Positions 54,025 through 63,176 of a stretch of 64,000 nucleotides of DNA are shown here, one piece after another (position 1 is the stretch's first letter; each line of letters starts with the position of its first letter). The DNA comes from Flavobacterium sp. LMO8 (GTDB lineage: Bacteria; Bacteroidota; Bacteroidia; Flavobacteriales; Flavobacteriaceae). The notes under the pieces are model-generated. The model was given only the letters and a program-made list of their open reading frames with translations, did not search any database and had not been told where the DNA came from. A program made the translations under genes and the position numbers. The DNA lies in contig NZ_WIBJ01000031.1 in NCBI RefSeq assembly GCF_009495755.1, forward strand, positions 727,421 to 791,420. Reading direction: 5' to 3'.

Positions 54025-55245
54025 ATGAAGAAAATTACTTTACTATTATTACTAACGGTTCCTTTTTTAACTTTTTCCCAAATTTGGGATTTCACTTCCT
54101 CAAATCAGGATTGGACAAAAAAAGGTTCTGGACAATATGTGGTTGCTGCAGCTGGAACTACGGCGGGTAATTTGCATTTAAGTGTAACCGGTACGACTAC
54201 AACTAATAATTTTTTCTCACTTGAAAATTTGGTGTCTAATATTAATACACCGCTGATTAACTATAAGTTTTTAAGAGTAAAACTTACAAATAGTTCTGTT
54301 GTTGAAACAATGACTTTTAGAGCAGATGCTACAAATCCCGCTGGAGCAAATAAATCAGTATCTATTACTCCTAATAGCGCTGTAAATACTGAATATTTTA
54401 TTGATTTAACGGGTATTACATGGGGTACTGGAATGGCAGGTACTTATGAATTAAGATTTCAAAAACCTGGAACAAGTTCTTGGGCAACATCACAATTTAT
54501 TGCAATTGATGAAATTGAATTTATGACAGATGTTATTAAGAATGATCATATTTTTGATATTGAAGATAACTGGGTGGGAGAAACAAATGCCTCTAATGGA
54601 ACATCTGTTTCATTGGTTGGTGGAAAATTAATTGTTACGCCAAATGGAGGAATTAATGCTAAAATTATTAATAATTATTACTCTATTGATGCAACGGATA
54701 AATTCATACATATTATTTATAAAAATAATTCAACTGTTAATAATAGTTTAAGAGTTAATTATTTTAGTCCAACAGATTCTTATGTAGTTCAAAAAACATT
54801 TCCTAATCAAAATATTTTATTAAATGGGGCCGAAGGAGAGATGATTATAGATGCTTCTTCTGTACCAGATTGGACAGGCAATATTAGAAAACTAAGTGTG
54901 GTTTTAACTTATTATGATGGAGTAGTAGAAGTTCCAACTACTGTTGATGCTGGTACTTTAGAAATTGATAGAATAGTTATTAATAATAATAGTTCACCAT
55001 TATCTGAAGAATCAAATAATTTAATTCAAGATTTTTATGTTTATCCAAATCCAGCAGAAAATAAAATTTTTGTAAATTCTAGTTTTGAAATTGAAAAAGT
55101 TGAAATTTATAGCTTAACAGGCCAATTAGTTAAATCTCAAATGGTATCAAATAATATTAATATATCAGACTTAAATAGTGGAATTTACTTAGCAAAAGTA
55201 CAAACTGCTGATAAAGTTTCAACTATAAAATTTATAAAGAAATAA
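54025..55245 (+). CDS. Double beta-sandwich T9SS protein, likely carbohydrate-binding
   Basis: A 406-residue secreted protein with a signal peptide (LLTVPFLTFSQ). Two similar beta-sandwich domains follow, about residues 20-175 (WDFTSSNQDWTKKGSG, ending FIAIDEIEF) and 180-325 (FDIEDNWVGETNASNG, ending LEIDRIVI). Each begins with a W-rich strand and ends in a strand typical of CBM-like jelly rolls. A T9SS type A sorting domain closes it (DFYVYPNPAENKIFVNSS, SGIYLAKV). No catalytic residues were seen, so a surface glycan-binding role is inferred. Confidence 0.82.
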   Translation: MKKITLLLLLTVPFLTFSQIWDFTSSNQDWTKKGSGQYVVAAAGTTAGNLHLSVTGTTTTNNFFSLENLVSNINTPLINYKFLRVKLTNSSVVETMTFRADATNPAGANKSVSITPNSAVNTEYFIDLTGITWGTGMAGTYELRFQKPGTSSWATSQFIAIDEIEFMTDVIKNDHIFDIEDNWVGETNASNGTSVSLVGGKLIVTPNGGINAKIINNYYSIDATDKFIHIIYKNNSTVNNSLRVNYFSPTDSYVVQKTFPNQNILLNGAEGEMIIDASSVPDWTGNIRKLSVVLTYYDGVVEVPTTVDAGTLEIDRIVINNNSSPLSEESNNLIQDFYVYPNPAENKIFVNSSFEIEKVEIYSLTGQLVKSQMVSNNINISDLNSGIYLAKVQTADKVSTIKFIKK

Positions 55246-55272
55246 TTTTTTGATGAAATAAAAACTAACATG

Positions 55273-55304
55273 CCTACCATATTAAATTATTTTAATATGG
55301 TAGG
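55273..55304 (+). terminator. 14-bp hairpin after the double beta-sandwich gene
   Basis: CCTACCATATTAAA pairs perfectly with TTTAATATGGTAGG around a TTAT loop, but only a short T-run follows. It is either a terminator or an attenuator ahead of the YadA-like pair. Confidence 0.7.
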
Positions 55305-55322
55305 TTTAATAAAAACACAACT

Positions 55323-56768
55323 ATGAAAAAATTGTTACTTTTCACTATATTTTTTGTTTCCCAATCTAATTTTTCACAAGTTGGAGTTGGTACTACTACC
55401 CCAGATGCTACCGCAGTTTTAGATGTCGTTTCTTCAGATAAGGGTGTTCTTGTTCCAAGAGTTAGTTTGGTAGATATTTCGAATACAACATCTCCAATTA
55501 ATGCTCCTGCAACAGGATTGATGGTTTGGAATACAAATGCGGCAACTGTTGGAGGTTCTGGAGTTGGATTTTATTTTTTTAATGGTACTATTTGGTATTC
55601 AATTAATTCCAATACAAACAATAATTTAGATCAAGCATATGATGAAGGTGGTGCTGGTGCTGGTCGTGTTATTATAGCAGATGCTAAACCAGTTCGTATC
55701 GATGGTACCGATGGTTTATGGGTTACTGGAACACACGGAAGTGGTGCTTTACTAGAAGCGTCCCCATATACTACCCAAATGTTTTTCTATCCTAGAAAAT
55801 CGGCTTTTAGAGCTGGATATGATAGTTTGAACTATTGGGTTGATGCCAATGTTGGAGAATATTCTGCGGCTTTTGGTAGAAATACAAGAGCTACTGGATT
55901 GTCATCTTTTGCTGCAAATGAAGATACTGAAGCTTCAGGAACTTATGCTGCTGCATTTGGAAAATTTACTCTTGCATCTGGAGAAGCAAGTATTGCACTT
56001 GGAAACACCAATCAATCAACTGGTAGAAATTCATTTACTGCTGGATCAAATTCATTAGCTTCAGGAGATAATTCAGCTGCTATAGGAAGACAATTATTTG
56101 CAAGATCATTTTCAGAAATTGCTTTTGGTTCATTTAATACAGATTATGTGCCTAATAGTTTAACTGCTTTTAATGCGAGTGATAGAATATTTTCTATTGG
56201 TTATGGAGATGGAGCAGTAAATAGAAAAGATGCAATAGAAGTTTTTAAAGATGGTAGAGTTAAGTTTAATAATAGATATACATTTCCTTTATTAGACGGA
56301 GCAGCTAATCAAGTTATGGTAACCGATGGATTAGGAAATTTATCTTGGCAAGATCAAAAAAACACAAAAAATATTACTAATATTCCTTTGTATGCGGCAG
56401 ATGTCACACAAATAACAAGTGGAGGAGGATTTACTTTAATTCCTGGCTGTAGATCGGCTGTTATTCCATCAACATATAATAGTGGTGGGAATGTTCAGGT
56501 AAAATTAATGATTCGTTATACCGCTGTAAGTGGTACTGTTTCTGATAATGAATTTAGAGTCGTTGCAGATAGTGGTAGTAGTACTAATATCGTAACAGAA
56601 TCAGATACATGGACTAATACTACTACTACAACAGGTGGTGTGTATGAGAGTGAATGGAAAAATTGGAATGGAGGGGTAAATACCTATGAATTATTTGTAA
56701 ACAGTAGAAATACTGGAGGTGGAAGTATGACAATTGCTAACATTTATTTAATGGTTCGTACCCAATAA
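55323..56768 (+). CDS. Secreted protein with YadA-head-like repeats, copy 1
   Basis: The function is unknown. The 481 residues have a signal peptide (FFVSQSNFSQ), the VGVGTTTPDATAVLDV opening, and a beta region. At about residues 175-275 come roughly five repeats of 14-16 residues of the form SxAxGxxxxASG (YSAAFGRNTRATG, AAAFGKFTLASG, SIALGNTNQSTG, NSAAIGRQ). These match the left-handed beta-roll of trimeric autotransporter heads. A TFPLLDGAANQVMVTDG link and a C-terminal beta domain follow. There is no YadA membrane anchor and no T9SS domain, so export and attachment are unclear. A tandem paralogue lies 22 bases downstream. Confidence 0.78.
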   Translation: MKKLLLFTIFFVSQSNFSQVGVGTTTPDATAVLDVVSSDKGVLVPRVSLVDISNTTSPINAPATGLMVWNTNAATVGGSGVGFYFFNGTIWYSINSNTNNNLDQAYDEGGAGAGRVIIADAKPVRIDGTDGLWVTGTHGSGALLEASPYTTQMFFYPRKSAFRAGYDSLNYWVDANVGEYSAAFGRNTRATGLSSFAANEDTEASGTYAAAFGKFTLASGEASIALGNTNQSTGRNSFTAGSNSLASGDNSAAIGRQLFARSFSEIAFGSFNTDYVPNSLTAFNASDRIFSIGYGDGAVNRKDAIEVFKDGRVKFNNRYTFPLLDGAANQVMVTDGLGNLSWQDQKNTKNITNIPLYAADVTQITSGGGFTLIPGCRSAVIPSTYNSGGNVQVKLMIRYTAVSGTVSDNEFRVVADSGSSTNIVTESDTWTNTTTTTGGVYESEWKNWNGGVNTYELFVNSRNTGGGSMTIANIYLMVRTQ

Positions 56769-56790
56769 TTAAAACTATAAATGTACTATT

Positions 56791-58254
56791 ATGAAAAAAA
56801 TATTCATATATTTAGTTGTATTACTATTTGGCATTTTTAGTTTTGGTCAAAATGTAGGTATTAATACAGCTAATCCAGATAACTCCTCAGTACTTGATAT
56901 ATCATCTACTGATAAGGGTTTTTTGCTTCCAAGAGTTAGCTTGGATAGTATTTCTGGAATAACAACACCCATTTTAAATCCACAAACAAGTCTTTTGGTT
57001 TGGAATACGAACAATCTTATAAAAGATGGAAACGGTATTGGACCGTATTATTTTGATGGAACAAATTGGAATCTAATTTTTAGAAGAGGTACTTTAGATG
57101 CTGCTTACGATAAAGGCGGTCCTGGATTAGGCAGAACTATTATTGCTGATGCCGGAGCTGTGAAAGTTGAAGGTACAGATGGATTGAGAGTTTCAGGAAC
57201 TTTTAGTATTGGAGCACTTGTAGATACTGAGTTGATGGGTGCTGGTACAAGGTTTTTCTTTAATCCAAGAAAATCTTCTTTGAGAGCTGGTTATGCTTCT
57301 AATACCGAATTTAATGATGCTAATATAAGTAACTATTCTGCCGCTTTTGGTAGAAATAATATTTCAAGAGGAGGAAGAGTAATTACTGCTAATGAAAACA
57401 ATACTACTATTGTAGTAAATGCAAGTGCATTCGGATTTGGTAATACATCAAGTGATAATGCAACATTTGCAACAGGAAATTCTAATACCGCATCAGGAAA
57501 TAACGCAGTAACTTCTGGTTTACAAAATACCGCTTCGGGTTATAATTCATTTGCATCTGGAAATAATAACAGACCAAATACATTTAATGAAATTGCAGTT
57601 GGAACTTTCTCAAAAAATCCAGCAAAAACAGATGCCAGTGGAACGCCAAATGTTGATAGTCAACAAAAAATGTATGCGACTGATAGGATTTTTGTGATTG
57701 GTAATGGTACAAGTACTGCCACACGTCATGATGCTCTTAAAATTTTGAAAAGTGGAGCAATAGAATTCAATGAAGAATATACTTTTCCGACTAGCGCACC
57801 AGCAGCAACTCAAGTTTTATATACAAATGGATCAGAAGTTTTAGATTGGAGAAATAACGATACAGATAGTAACTATTCGCATGTTCCTATGTATTTAGAT
57901 GATACAAATTTTCTTTTTAATAATAATGGAGGTAATATCAATTTGGGTAATATTACAACATCAATTAACCCGGTAGATTATATTGCTACTGGATCTATTA
58001 AAGTAAGAGTAATAATAAAATACACAAACAGAGTTGGGACTTCACAAGTGTTTAGGTTGGTAGATGATTCAGGTACTGTTTTAGCAGGTAGTGGTGCATT
58101 TACAAATTTCACGAATACAAGTTCTGGTGGGGTATTGGTTTCAAATGAAGTAACAATTACCAATTTGAATGCATTAGCGATTCATTTGAATGGTAGAAAC
58201 AGTACAGCTGGACATTCTATGGAAATCGAAAGCGTTTATTTGTCGATTCGATAA
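56791..58254 (+). CDS. Secreted protein with YadA-head-like repeats, copy 2
   Basis: A paralogue of the previous gene with the same order of domains over 487 residues: signal peptide (LVVLLFGIFSFGQ), VGINTANPDNSSVLDI, and a middle region with YSAAFGRNN. Head-like repeats NSNTASGNNAVTSG and NTASGYNSFASG follow, then YTFPTSAPAATQVLYTNG, and a C-terminal beta domain ending MEIESVYLSIR. Its repeats are more degenerate than in copy 1. No anchor or T9SS domain is present. The two may form a homo- or hetero-trimeric fibre; this is inference from the fold class only. Confidence 0.78.
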   Translation: MKKIFIYLVVLLFGIFSFGQNVGINTANPDNSSVLDISSTDKGFLLPRVSLDSISGITTPILNPQTSLLVWNTNNLIKDGNGIGPYYFDGTNWNLIFRRGTLDAAYDKGGPGLGRTIIADAGAVKVEGTDGLRVSGTFSIGALVDTELMGAGTRFFFNPRKSSLRAGYASNTEFNDANISNYSAAFGRNNISRGGRVITANENNTTIVVNASAFGFGNTSSDNATFATGNSNTASGNNAVTSGLQNTASGYNSFASGNNNRPNTFNEIAVGTFSKNPAKTDASGTPNVDSQQKMYATDRIFVIGNGTSTATRHDALKILKSGAIEFNEEYTFPTSAPAATQVLYTNGSEVLDWRNNDTDSNYSHVPMYLDDTNFLFNNNGGNINLGNITTSINPVDYIATGSIKVRVIIKYTNRVGTSQVFRLVDDSGTVLAGSGAFTNFTNTSSGGVLVSNEVTITNLNALAIHLNGRNSTAGHSMEIESVYLSIR

Positions 58255-58335
58255 TATTGATTTAAGGCCTTAAAAAATATAAATTAATATAGTTACTTGT
58301 TGGGTATAATTATAAAAAAAATATAAGTCTATAAA

Positions 58336-61323
58336 ATGATTAAAAAACTAACCCTACTATTTTTTATAAGTTATTCTGCACTTTCGCAAGTAACAAACAT
58401 TCTCGAATACAACACATTGATTAAGCCAAATCATAATATTGGTTTAACAAATCCTCTTTGGAATCAAAATTGTTTAATGACTTATAATTCTAGTTTAATA
58501 GATAATGATGGTGCTGTCTTTACTTTTAATTTTATTAACCCCGGTGGTAGTGGATTTAAAGGATATCCATCAGGTACAATAGGAGGTTTTAAATCAAATG
58601 GGACTTACTCTCAAGGTAATTTATCAGCCTCTGGAATGCCTTTACAAATTCAAAATTTGCAACATAATTTAAGGTTAAAATGGAAAGTTTTTCAACAAAA
58701 TGGTAATGATTTAGACGATAAATGGTGGGCAACTATTAATGTTATTTTTGATTCTACAAGTCCTACTCAAGAGCCTATAGAAGAAGATCGAGATTTTGAT
58801 TTAGTTATTCAACTATTAAGCTATGAGCAAGATACATTTACTGATAGGCCAAATTTAAATAATGGTCAATATTGGTATTTTGCTCGAAATTTAGATAATA
58901 GTTTAAAAACTTTTGACTTATATTTAGATGGTATATTATATCAATGGGCTGTTCGTTATAAATTTTATGATTACCCTATAGGAGACCCAGATTATCACAA
59001 GAACGATAAAGTGCATATTAAGTTTATACCAATGGATAATTCAAATCCAATCCCAAATTTAGATCATTCTTTAAAAATATTTATTGATAAAGGATTAGAA
59101 TTGAAACCAAATTCATTAAATCCACAAGAATCAATTTTGTTTGATACAAAGGTTGCACAATCTGATTTATGGATTAAAAGTATTGCTGCTGGTTTTGAGG
59201 TTTATACTGGAGAATTTGTTATTGGTAATACTTATTTTTATTCAGTTTTAGATTCGACTCCTCCAAATGCTCCATTAAATTTATCGGCTAGTGCATATGG
59301 AACGCAAATTAACCTGAATTGGGATGATGTTATAGATGATGCTTTTGAATCTTATTTAGTGTATCGTTCAGTAAACAATGGCCCTTTTGAATTGCTTTCA
59401 GATGAAGTTCGTGTTTCAAATTATTCAGATACTGCCATTCAGGTAAGTAACAACTATAGTTATATTATCAAAGCACAAGATCGCTCATTTAATATTTCAA
59501 ATAGTTCTAATCAAGTTGATATAAACTATATAACTTCAGCATTAACGTCACACCAAATAGTTGCTAATATGGGGACAGGAATTAATCTTGGAAACATATT
59601 AAGTGCGCCTTATGAAGGAGATTGGGCAAGCCCACTCACTGAAGAGTATATTGATAATGTTGCGCGTTTGAAGTTCAAACACGTTAGAATTCCTATTCGA
59701 TTTGATAATCAAACAACACCTTTGAGTAGTGTAACTTACACGGATGGATTGGGCAATTATATTGGTTCTCCAGTCAACTATACTGTTTCCACTACTTATT
59801 TAGATCGCATTGAACAAATTGTAGATTGGTGTATTGCTAGAAATTTAATAGCGATAATTGATGTACATGGCGATCATTGGTTTTGGGAAAGTTTTGATAG
59901 CTCCAGTTCTTATTATGCAACTGGAAATGATAGATTAGCTCGAATCGATAGGTTTAAAGCCATTTGGAGAGATATTTCTAACCGACTTCAAACTAAGCCT
60001 GATTCCGTTTTATTTGAAATAATGAATGAGCCATTTTTTAGTATGAGTGCTTCGCAAGTTATTGATATTAATACGCAAATAGTAAGCTTAATTAGAAGTA
60101 CTAATCCTACCAGATGTGTTATTGTTACAGGTGGAGGACAAAATTCATTTGAAGCACCATTGCAACTTTCAGATGCCTTTATACAATCGGATAATTATTT
60201 AATTGCCACTTTTCATTATTACCGACCAAGAGCATTTACAAGTTCAGGAAGTCAAAATGAAACCGATAATGATTGGGGAACTTTAGCTGATCAGACACAA
60301 ATTCAAAACGAATTTGATCAGGTTTACAATTGGTCAGTTCAAAAAAACATTCCCATTTTCTTAGGTGAATTTGGAGCAGATAATGTAAATGGCTTTGATT
60401 ATTTTGATCAAACTGTTGGTCTGTATGGTGGTCCAGATGAATTTTCTAGACGATTTTTTCATCAATTTGTTGCAAATTATGCCAGATCTAAAGGTTTCGC
60501 TTTTGCGGTATGGGATGCTGGAGAAAAAGCAGGTAAAACGGTTTATTTAACATCAACTTCCTCATGGGTAAAAGATGTTAGAAATGCCGTTTTAGGAAGT
60601 GCTTGTACTTCAAGCGAGTTTATTGAGAACGCAAATGTAGAATGTAATTATGATTACAATTGGACATTAGCTACAAATAGTTCGTCAGTTGCAAAAATAA
60701 ATAACGCTTATACAGTTGATAGTTATCTTAATTCCAATACAATTCAAATTGATGTAACAACTAGTGGTAGTGCTTTTAACGATGTAATTTTATCTAATGA
60801 GTTAGTAAGTTCTGGATTTTTAATTAATAATAATTATGAAGTTACATGTTTTGCTAAAGCGGATAACAATCAAGAATTTAGGTTTAGAATTAAATGCACT
60901 GTAAATGGATCAGCTACATTTATTACCTCTCCAGCTTTTCAACTTTCCTCAAATTATGCTCCTTATAATTTTAGTTTTGTTATTCCAACTAACACAACTG
61001 AAGTTCAATTTCAAATTATTTGTGGTAAATACGTAGGAAGTTACTTTTTTGACGAATTTTCAATGTCAAATTCAACATTGAGTAATTCTGAGTTTATTTC
61101 AGATAAAAACTTCGTGATTTATCCAAATCCAAGCAATAATTACTTTAGGATTCAATCTAATGATTCAATAGATTCTGTAGAGTTATATGCTTTAGATGGT
61201 AGAAAAATCAATGTTATTAATCAAGATAATAGCTATTTTACAAATCATTTAAATAAAGGTGTTTATATAGTAAAAATAATTTCAAATTCTAAAACGTATT
61301 TTAAAAAACTAATTCATGAATAA
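58336..61323 (+). CDS. Multidomain GH5 glycosidase with T9SS sorting domain
   Basis: A 995-residue secreted endo-glycanase. After the signal peptide (FFISYSALSQ), residues about 25-305 form a beta-sandwich resembling a GH12-type jelly roll (KGYPSGTIGGFKSNG, WWATINVIFDST, DFDLVIQLLSYE). A fibronectin III domain follows (about 310-395). The GH5 barrel lies at about 405-765, with HVRIPIRFD, IIDVHGDHWFW, acid/base E565 in FEIMNEPFF and nucleophile E678 in FLGEFGADN. A CBM-like jelly roll (about 770-910) and a T9SS type A domain (FVIYPNPSNNYFRIQ) close it. The GH5 subfamily, and so the exact beta-glycan, is not clear. Its stop overlaps the permease start. Confidence 0.9.
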   Translation: MIKKLTLLFFISYSALSQVTNILEYNTLIKPNHNIGLTNPLWNQNCLMTYNSSLIDNDGAVFTFNFINPGGSGFKGYPSGTIGGFKSNGTYSQGNLSASGMPLQIQNLQHNLRLKWKVFQQNGNDLDDKWWATINVIFDSTSPTQEPIEEDRDFDLVIQLLSYEQDTFTDRPNLNNGQYWYFARNLDNSLKTFDLYLDGILYQWAVRYKFYDYPIGDPDYHKNDKVHIKFIPMDNSNPIPNLDHSLKIFIDKGLELKPNSLNPQESILFDTKVAQSDLWIKSIAAGFEVYTGEFVIGNTYFYSVLDSTPPNAPLNLSASAYGTQINLNWDDVIDDAFESYLVYRSVNNGPFELLSDEVRVSNYSDTAIQVSNNYSYIIKAQDRSFNISNSSNQVDINYITSALTSHQIVANMGTGINLGNILSAPYEGDWASPLTEEYIDNVARLKFKHVRIPIRFDNQTTPLSSVTYTDGLGNYIGSPVNYTVSTTYLDRIEQIVDWCIARNLIAIIDVHGDHWFWESFDSSSSYYATGNDRLARIDRFKAIWRDISNRLQTKPDSVLFEIMNEPFFSMSASQVIDINTQIVSLIRSTNPTRCVIVTGGGQNSFEAPLQLSDAFIQSDNYLIATFHYYRPRAFTSSGSQNETDNDWGTLADQTQIQNEFDQVYNWSVQKNIPIFLGEFGADNVNGFDYFDQTVGLYGGPDEFSRRFFHQFVANYARSKGFAFAVWDAGEKAGKTVYLTSTSSWVKDVRNAVLGSACTSSEFIENANVECNYDYNWTLATNSSSVAKINNAYTVDSYLNSNTIQIDVTTSGSAFNDVILSNELVSSGFLINNNYEVTCFAKADNNQEFRFRIKCTVNGSATFITSPAFQLSSNYAPYNFSFVIPTNTTEVQFQIICGKYVGSYFFDEFSMSNSTLSNSEFISDKNFVIYPNPSNNYFRIQSNDSIDSVELYALDGRKINVINQDNSYFTNHLNKGVYIVKIISNSKTYFKKLIHE

Positions 61324-62755
61324 TTCAAATAATAGTACAAAATGGGGGCAGTTTTTGCCATTAGTAACGGTTTTCTTTTTTTGGGGGTTTGTAGCAGCTA
61401 GTAATGATATATTAATTCCTGTTTTTAAAAAAGCTTTTAATTTATCGCAAGGGCAAAGTCAATTAGTGTCAGTTGCTTTTTATGTTGCATACACAGTTGG
61501 AGCCCTATTGTATATGTTAATTTCTTTTGTTTCAAAAAAAGATATTGTTAGAAGGTTGGGTTATAAAAATAGTTTGGCGCTGGGATTATTAATTTCAGCA
61601 TTAGGAACGTTATTATTTTATCCAGCTGCTAATTTGAATTCTTTCCCATTAATGTTATCTGGATTATTTATTGTTGGTTTAGGTTTTTCATTACAACAAA
61701 CCGTTGCTAACCCTTTAGCAATTGCTTTAGGTTCTTCTTCAACTGGGTCGCAAAGATTAACATTAGCGGGAGGAATAAATAACTTTGGCACAACAATCGG
61801 GCCTCTAATTGTGACATTTGCAATATTTGGTTCTGATGCAAATTCTGAAACTGCTATTGATTTAAATACAGTTAAATTACCTTATTTAATTTTAGGCTTA
61901 GCATTTGCCTTGGTTGCAATTATGTTGAAATTTTCTAAATTACCAAATGAGGTTAATGATGATGCATCTGTAGAAAATGCTGAATCTAAATCTAGAAAGT
62001 CTGCACTAAGTTATCCTCAGTTGGTTTTAGGGATGATTGCTATTTTTGTTTATGTTGGAGTAGAAGTTTCAACTGCAAGTAACATGCCTGCTTATTTGGA
62101 AAATGATTTGGGAATGTCAATTAGTAATATTGCACCATTTGTTTCTTTATATTGGGCGAGTTTAATGATAGGTAGATGGACTGGTGCTGCAGAAGTTTTT
62201 TCGTCAAATAAGACCATATTAAAATTTTTGAAGTTTGTTTTACCATTTTTAGCATTTGGGGTTTTCTTAATAGCTAGTGCTTTGGCAGGTAAAGATTTAG
62301 AGCCTTTTTATGTTTATCCAGTTTTAATTTTTGTTTTAATTTTTGCCGACATTATAAGTAAAGGTAATCCAGCACGAATGCTACTTATCTTCTCCGTTTT
62401 AGGGATTTTTTCTCTAATTGTTGGAATGTTAACTTCTGGAATGATTAGCGTTTACGCTTTTATTAGTGTAGGATTATTTTGCTCTACATTATGGCCTTGC
62501 ATTTTTTCCCTAGCCATAACTGGATTAGGAAATAAAACAACACAGGGGAGTAATTTTCTTATTATGATGATTATGGGAGGTGGAATTATAAGTTGGTTAC
62601 AAGGAGCAGTTGCTGATATAACTTCAACTCACTTTAGTTATATTGTTGGGGTGTTCTGTTTTGCTTATTTGGCATTTTATGCAGTTTACATAAAAAAAAT
62701 ATTTACCAAGCAAAATATTGCTTTAGAGATTGCTGCCAAAGGTGGAGGGCATTAA
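61316..62755 (+). CDS. FucP-like sugar permease (MFS, FHS family)
   Basis: It imports a monosaccharide by proton symport across the inner membrane. The 479 residues form about twelve membrane helices and open with PLVTVFFFWGFVAASNDIL, the FucP-type signature. LQQTVANPLAIALGSSSTG and LAGGINNFGTTIGPLIV are further family marks. A charged central loop (about 215-225) separates the halves. It overlaps the GH5 gene by 8 bases and is followed by a terminator, so it is the last gene of this unit. FucP relatives carry fucose, glucose, galactose or other sugars; the substrate here is not determined. Confidence 0.92.
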   Translation: MNNSNNSTKWGQFLPLVTVFFFWGFVAASNDILIPVFKKAFNLSQGQSQLVSVAFYVAYTVGALLYMLISFVSKKDIVRRLGYKNSLALGLLISALGTLLFYPAANLNSFPLMLSGLFIVGLGFSLQQTVANPLAIALGSSSTGSQRLTLAGGINNFGTTIGPLIVTFAIFGSDANSETAIDLNTVKLPYLILGLAFALVAIMLKFSKLPNEVNDDASVENAESKSRKSALSYPQLVLGMIAIFVYVGVEVSTASNMPAYLENDLGMSISNIAPFVSLYWASLMIGRWTGAAEVFSSNKTILKFLKFVLPFLAFGVFLIASALAGKDLEPFYVYPVLIFVLIFADIISKGNPARMLLIFSVLGIFSLIVGMLTSGMISVYAFISVGLFCSTLWPCIFSLAITGLGNKTTQGSNFLIMMIMGGGIISWLQGAVADITSTHFSYIVGVFCFAYLAFYAVYIKKIFTKQNIALEIAAKGGGH

Positions 62756-63176
62756 TTATATAAGTTACTAATATGACAAGTCCTATTAAGTCTTAATTGA
62801 TTTTTTAGGACTTTTATTTTAAAATAAGTTTTTAAGAGAGATTTTTTTTGAAATTAACAAATAAAGAGAATTGAATGTGTTTTCTATAATTCTAATTATT
62901 ATGATAACTTTTAAGGCTTGTTAAGAATTAATAATATGTTTTGGGATTCAATCTCTTTGTTGCGCTTAGATAATTAACTAAAAACGAATAATATAGGTTT
63001 CTACAAAATTGATATTCATGTTTGAAATGCGTTCTGTTGTGTAGATGTGTTTTCTTCACCTGGGTTTTGAGACCAAAAATCACCTGTCGTTTATAAAATA
63101 GTGTTCAATTTGTGCTCAGGGATAAAACTTTATTATTTATAAATTGTACTTTTTGTAAAAAAATCGATTAGTTTTA
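62756..63176. other. Intergenic region after the permease
   Basis: Apart from the terminator at its left end, these 421 bases hold no supportable gene. They are AT-rich with a slightly less biased patch near 63030-63120. No RNA gene was recognised. Confidence 0.6.
62778..62820 (+). terminator. Terminator after the permease gene
   Basis: AAGTCCTA pairs with TAGGACTT across a 20-base loop and is followed by TTATTTT, just after the permease stop. Confidence 0.75.

Noticed and set aside
58261..58274. Palindrome TTTAAGGCCTTAAA as a terminator
   Set aside because: It is self-complementary with no loop and no following T-run, so it cannot form a usual intrinsic terminator.
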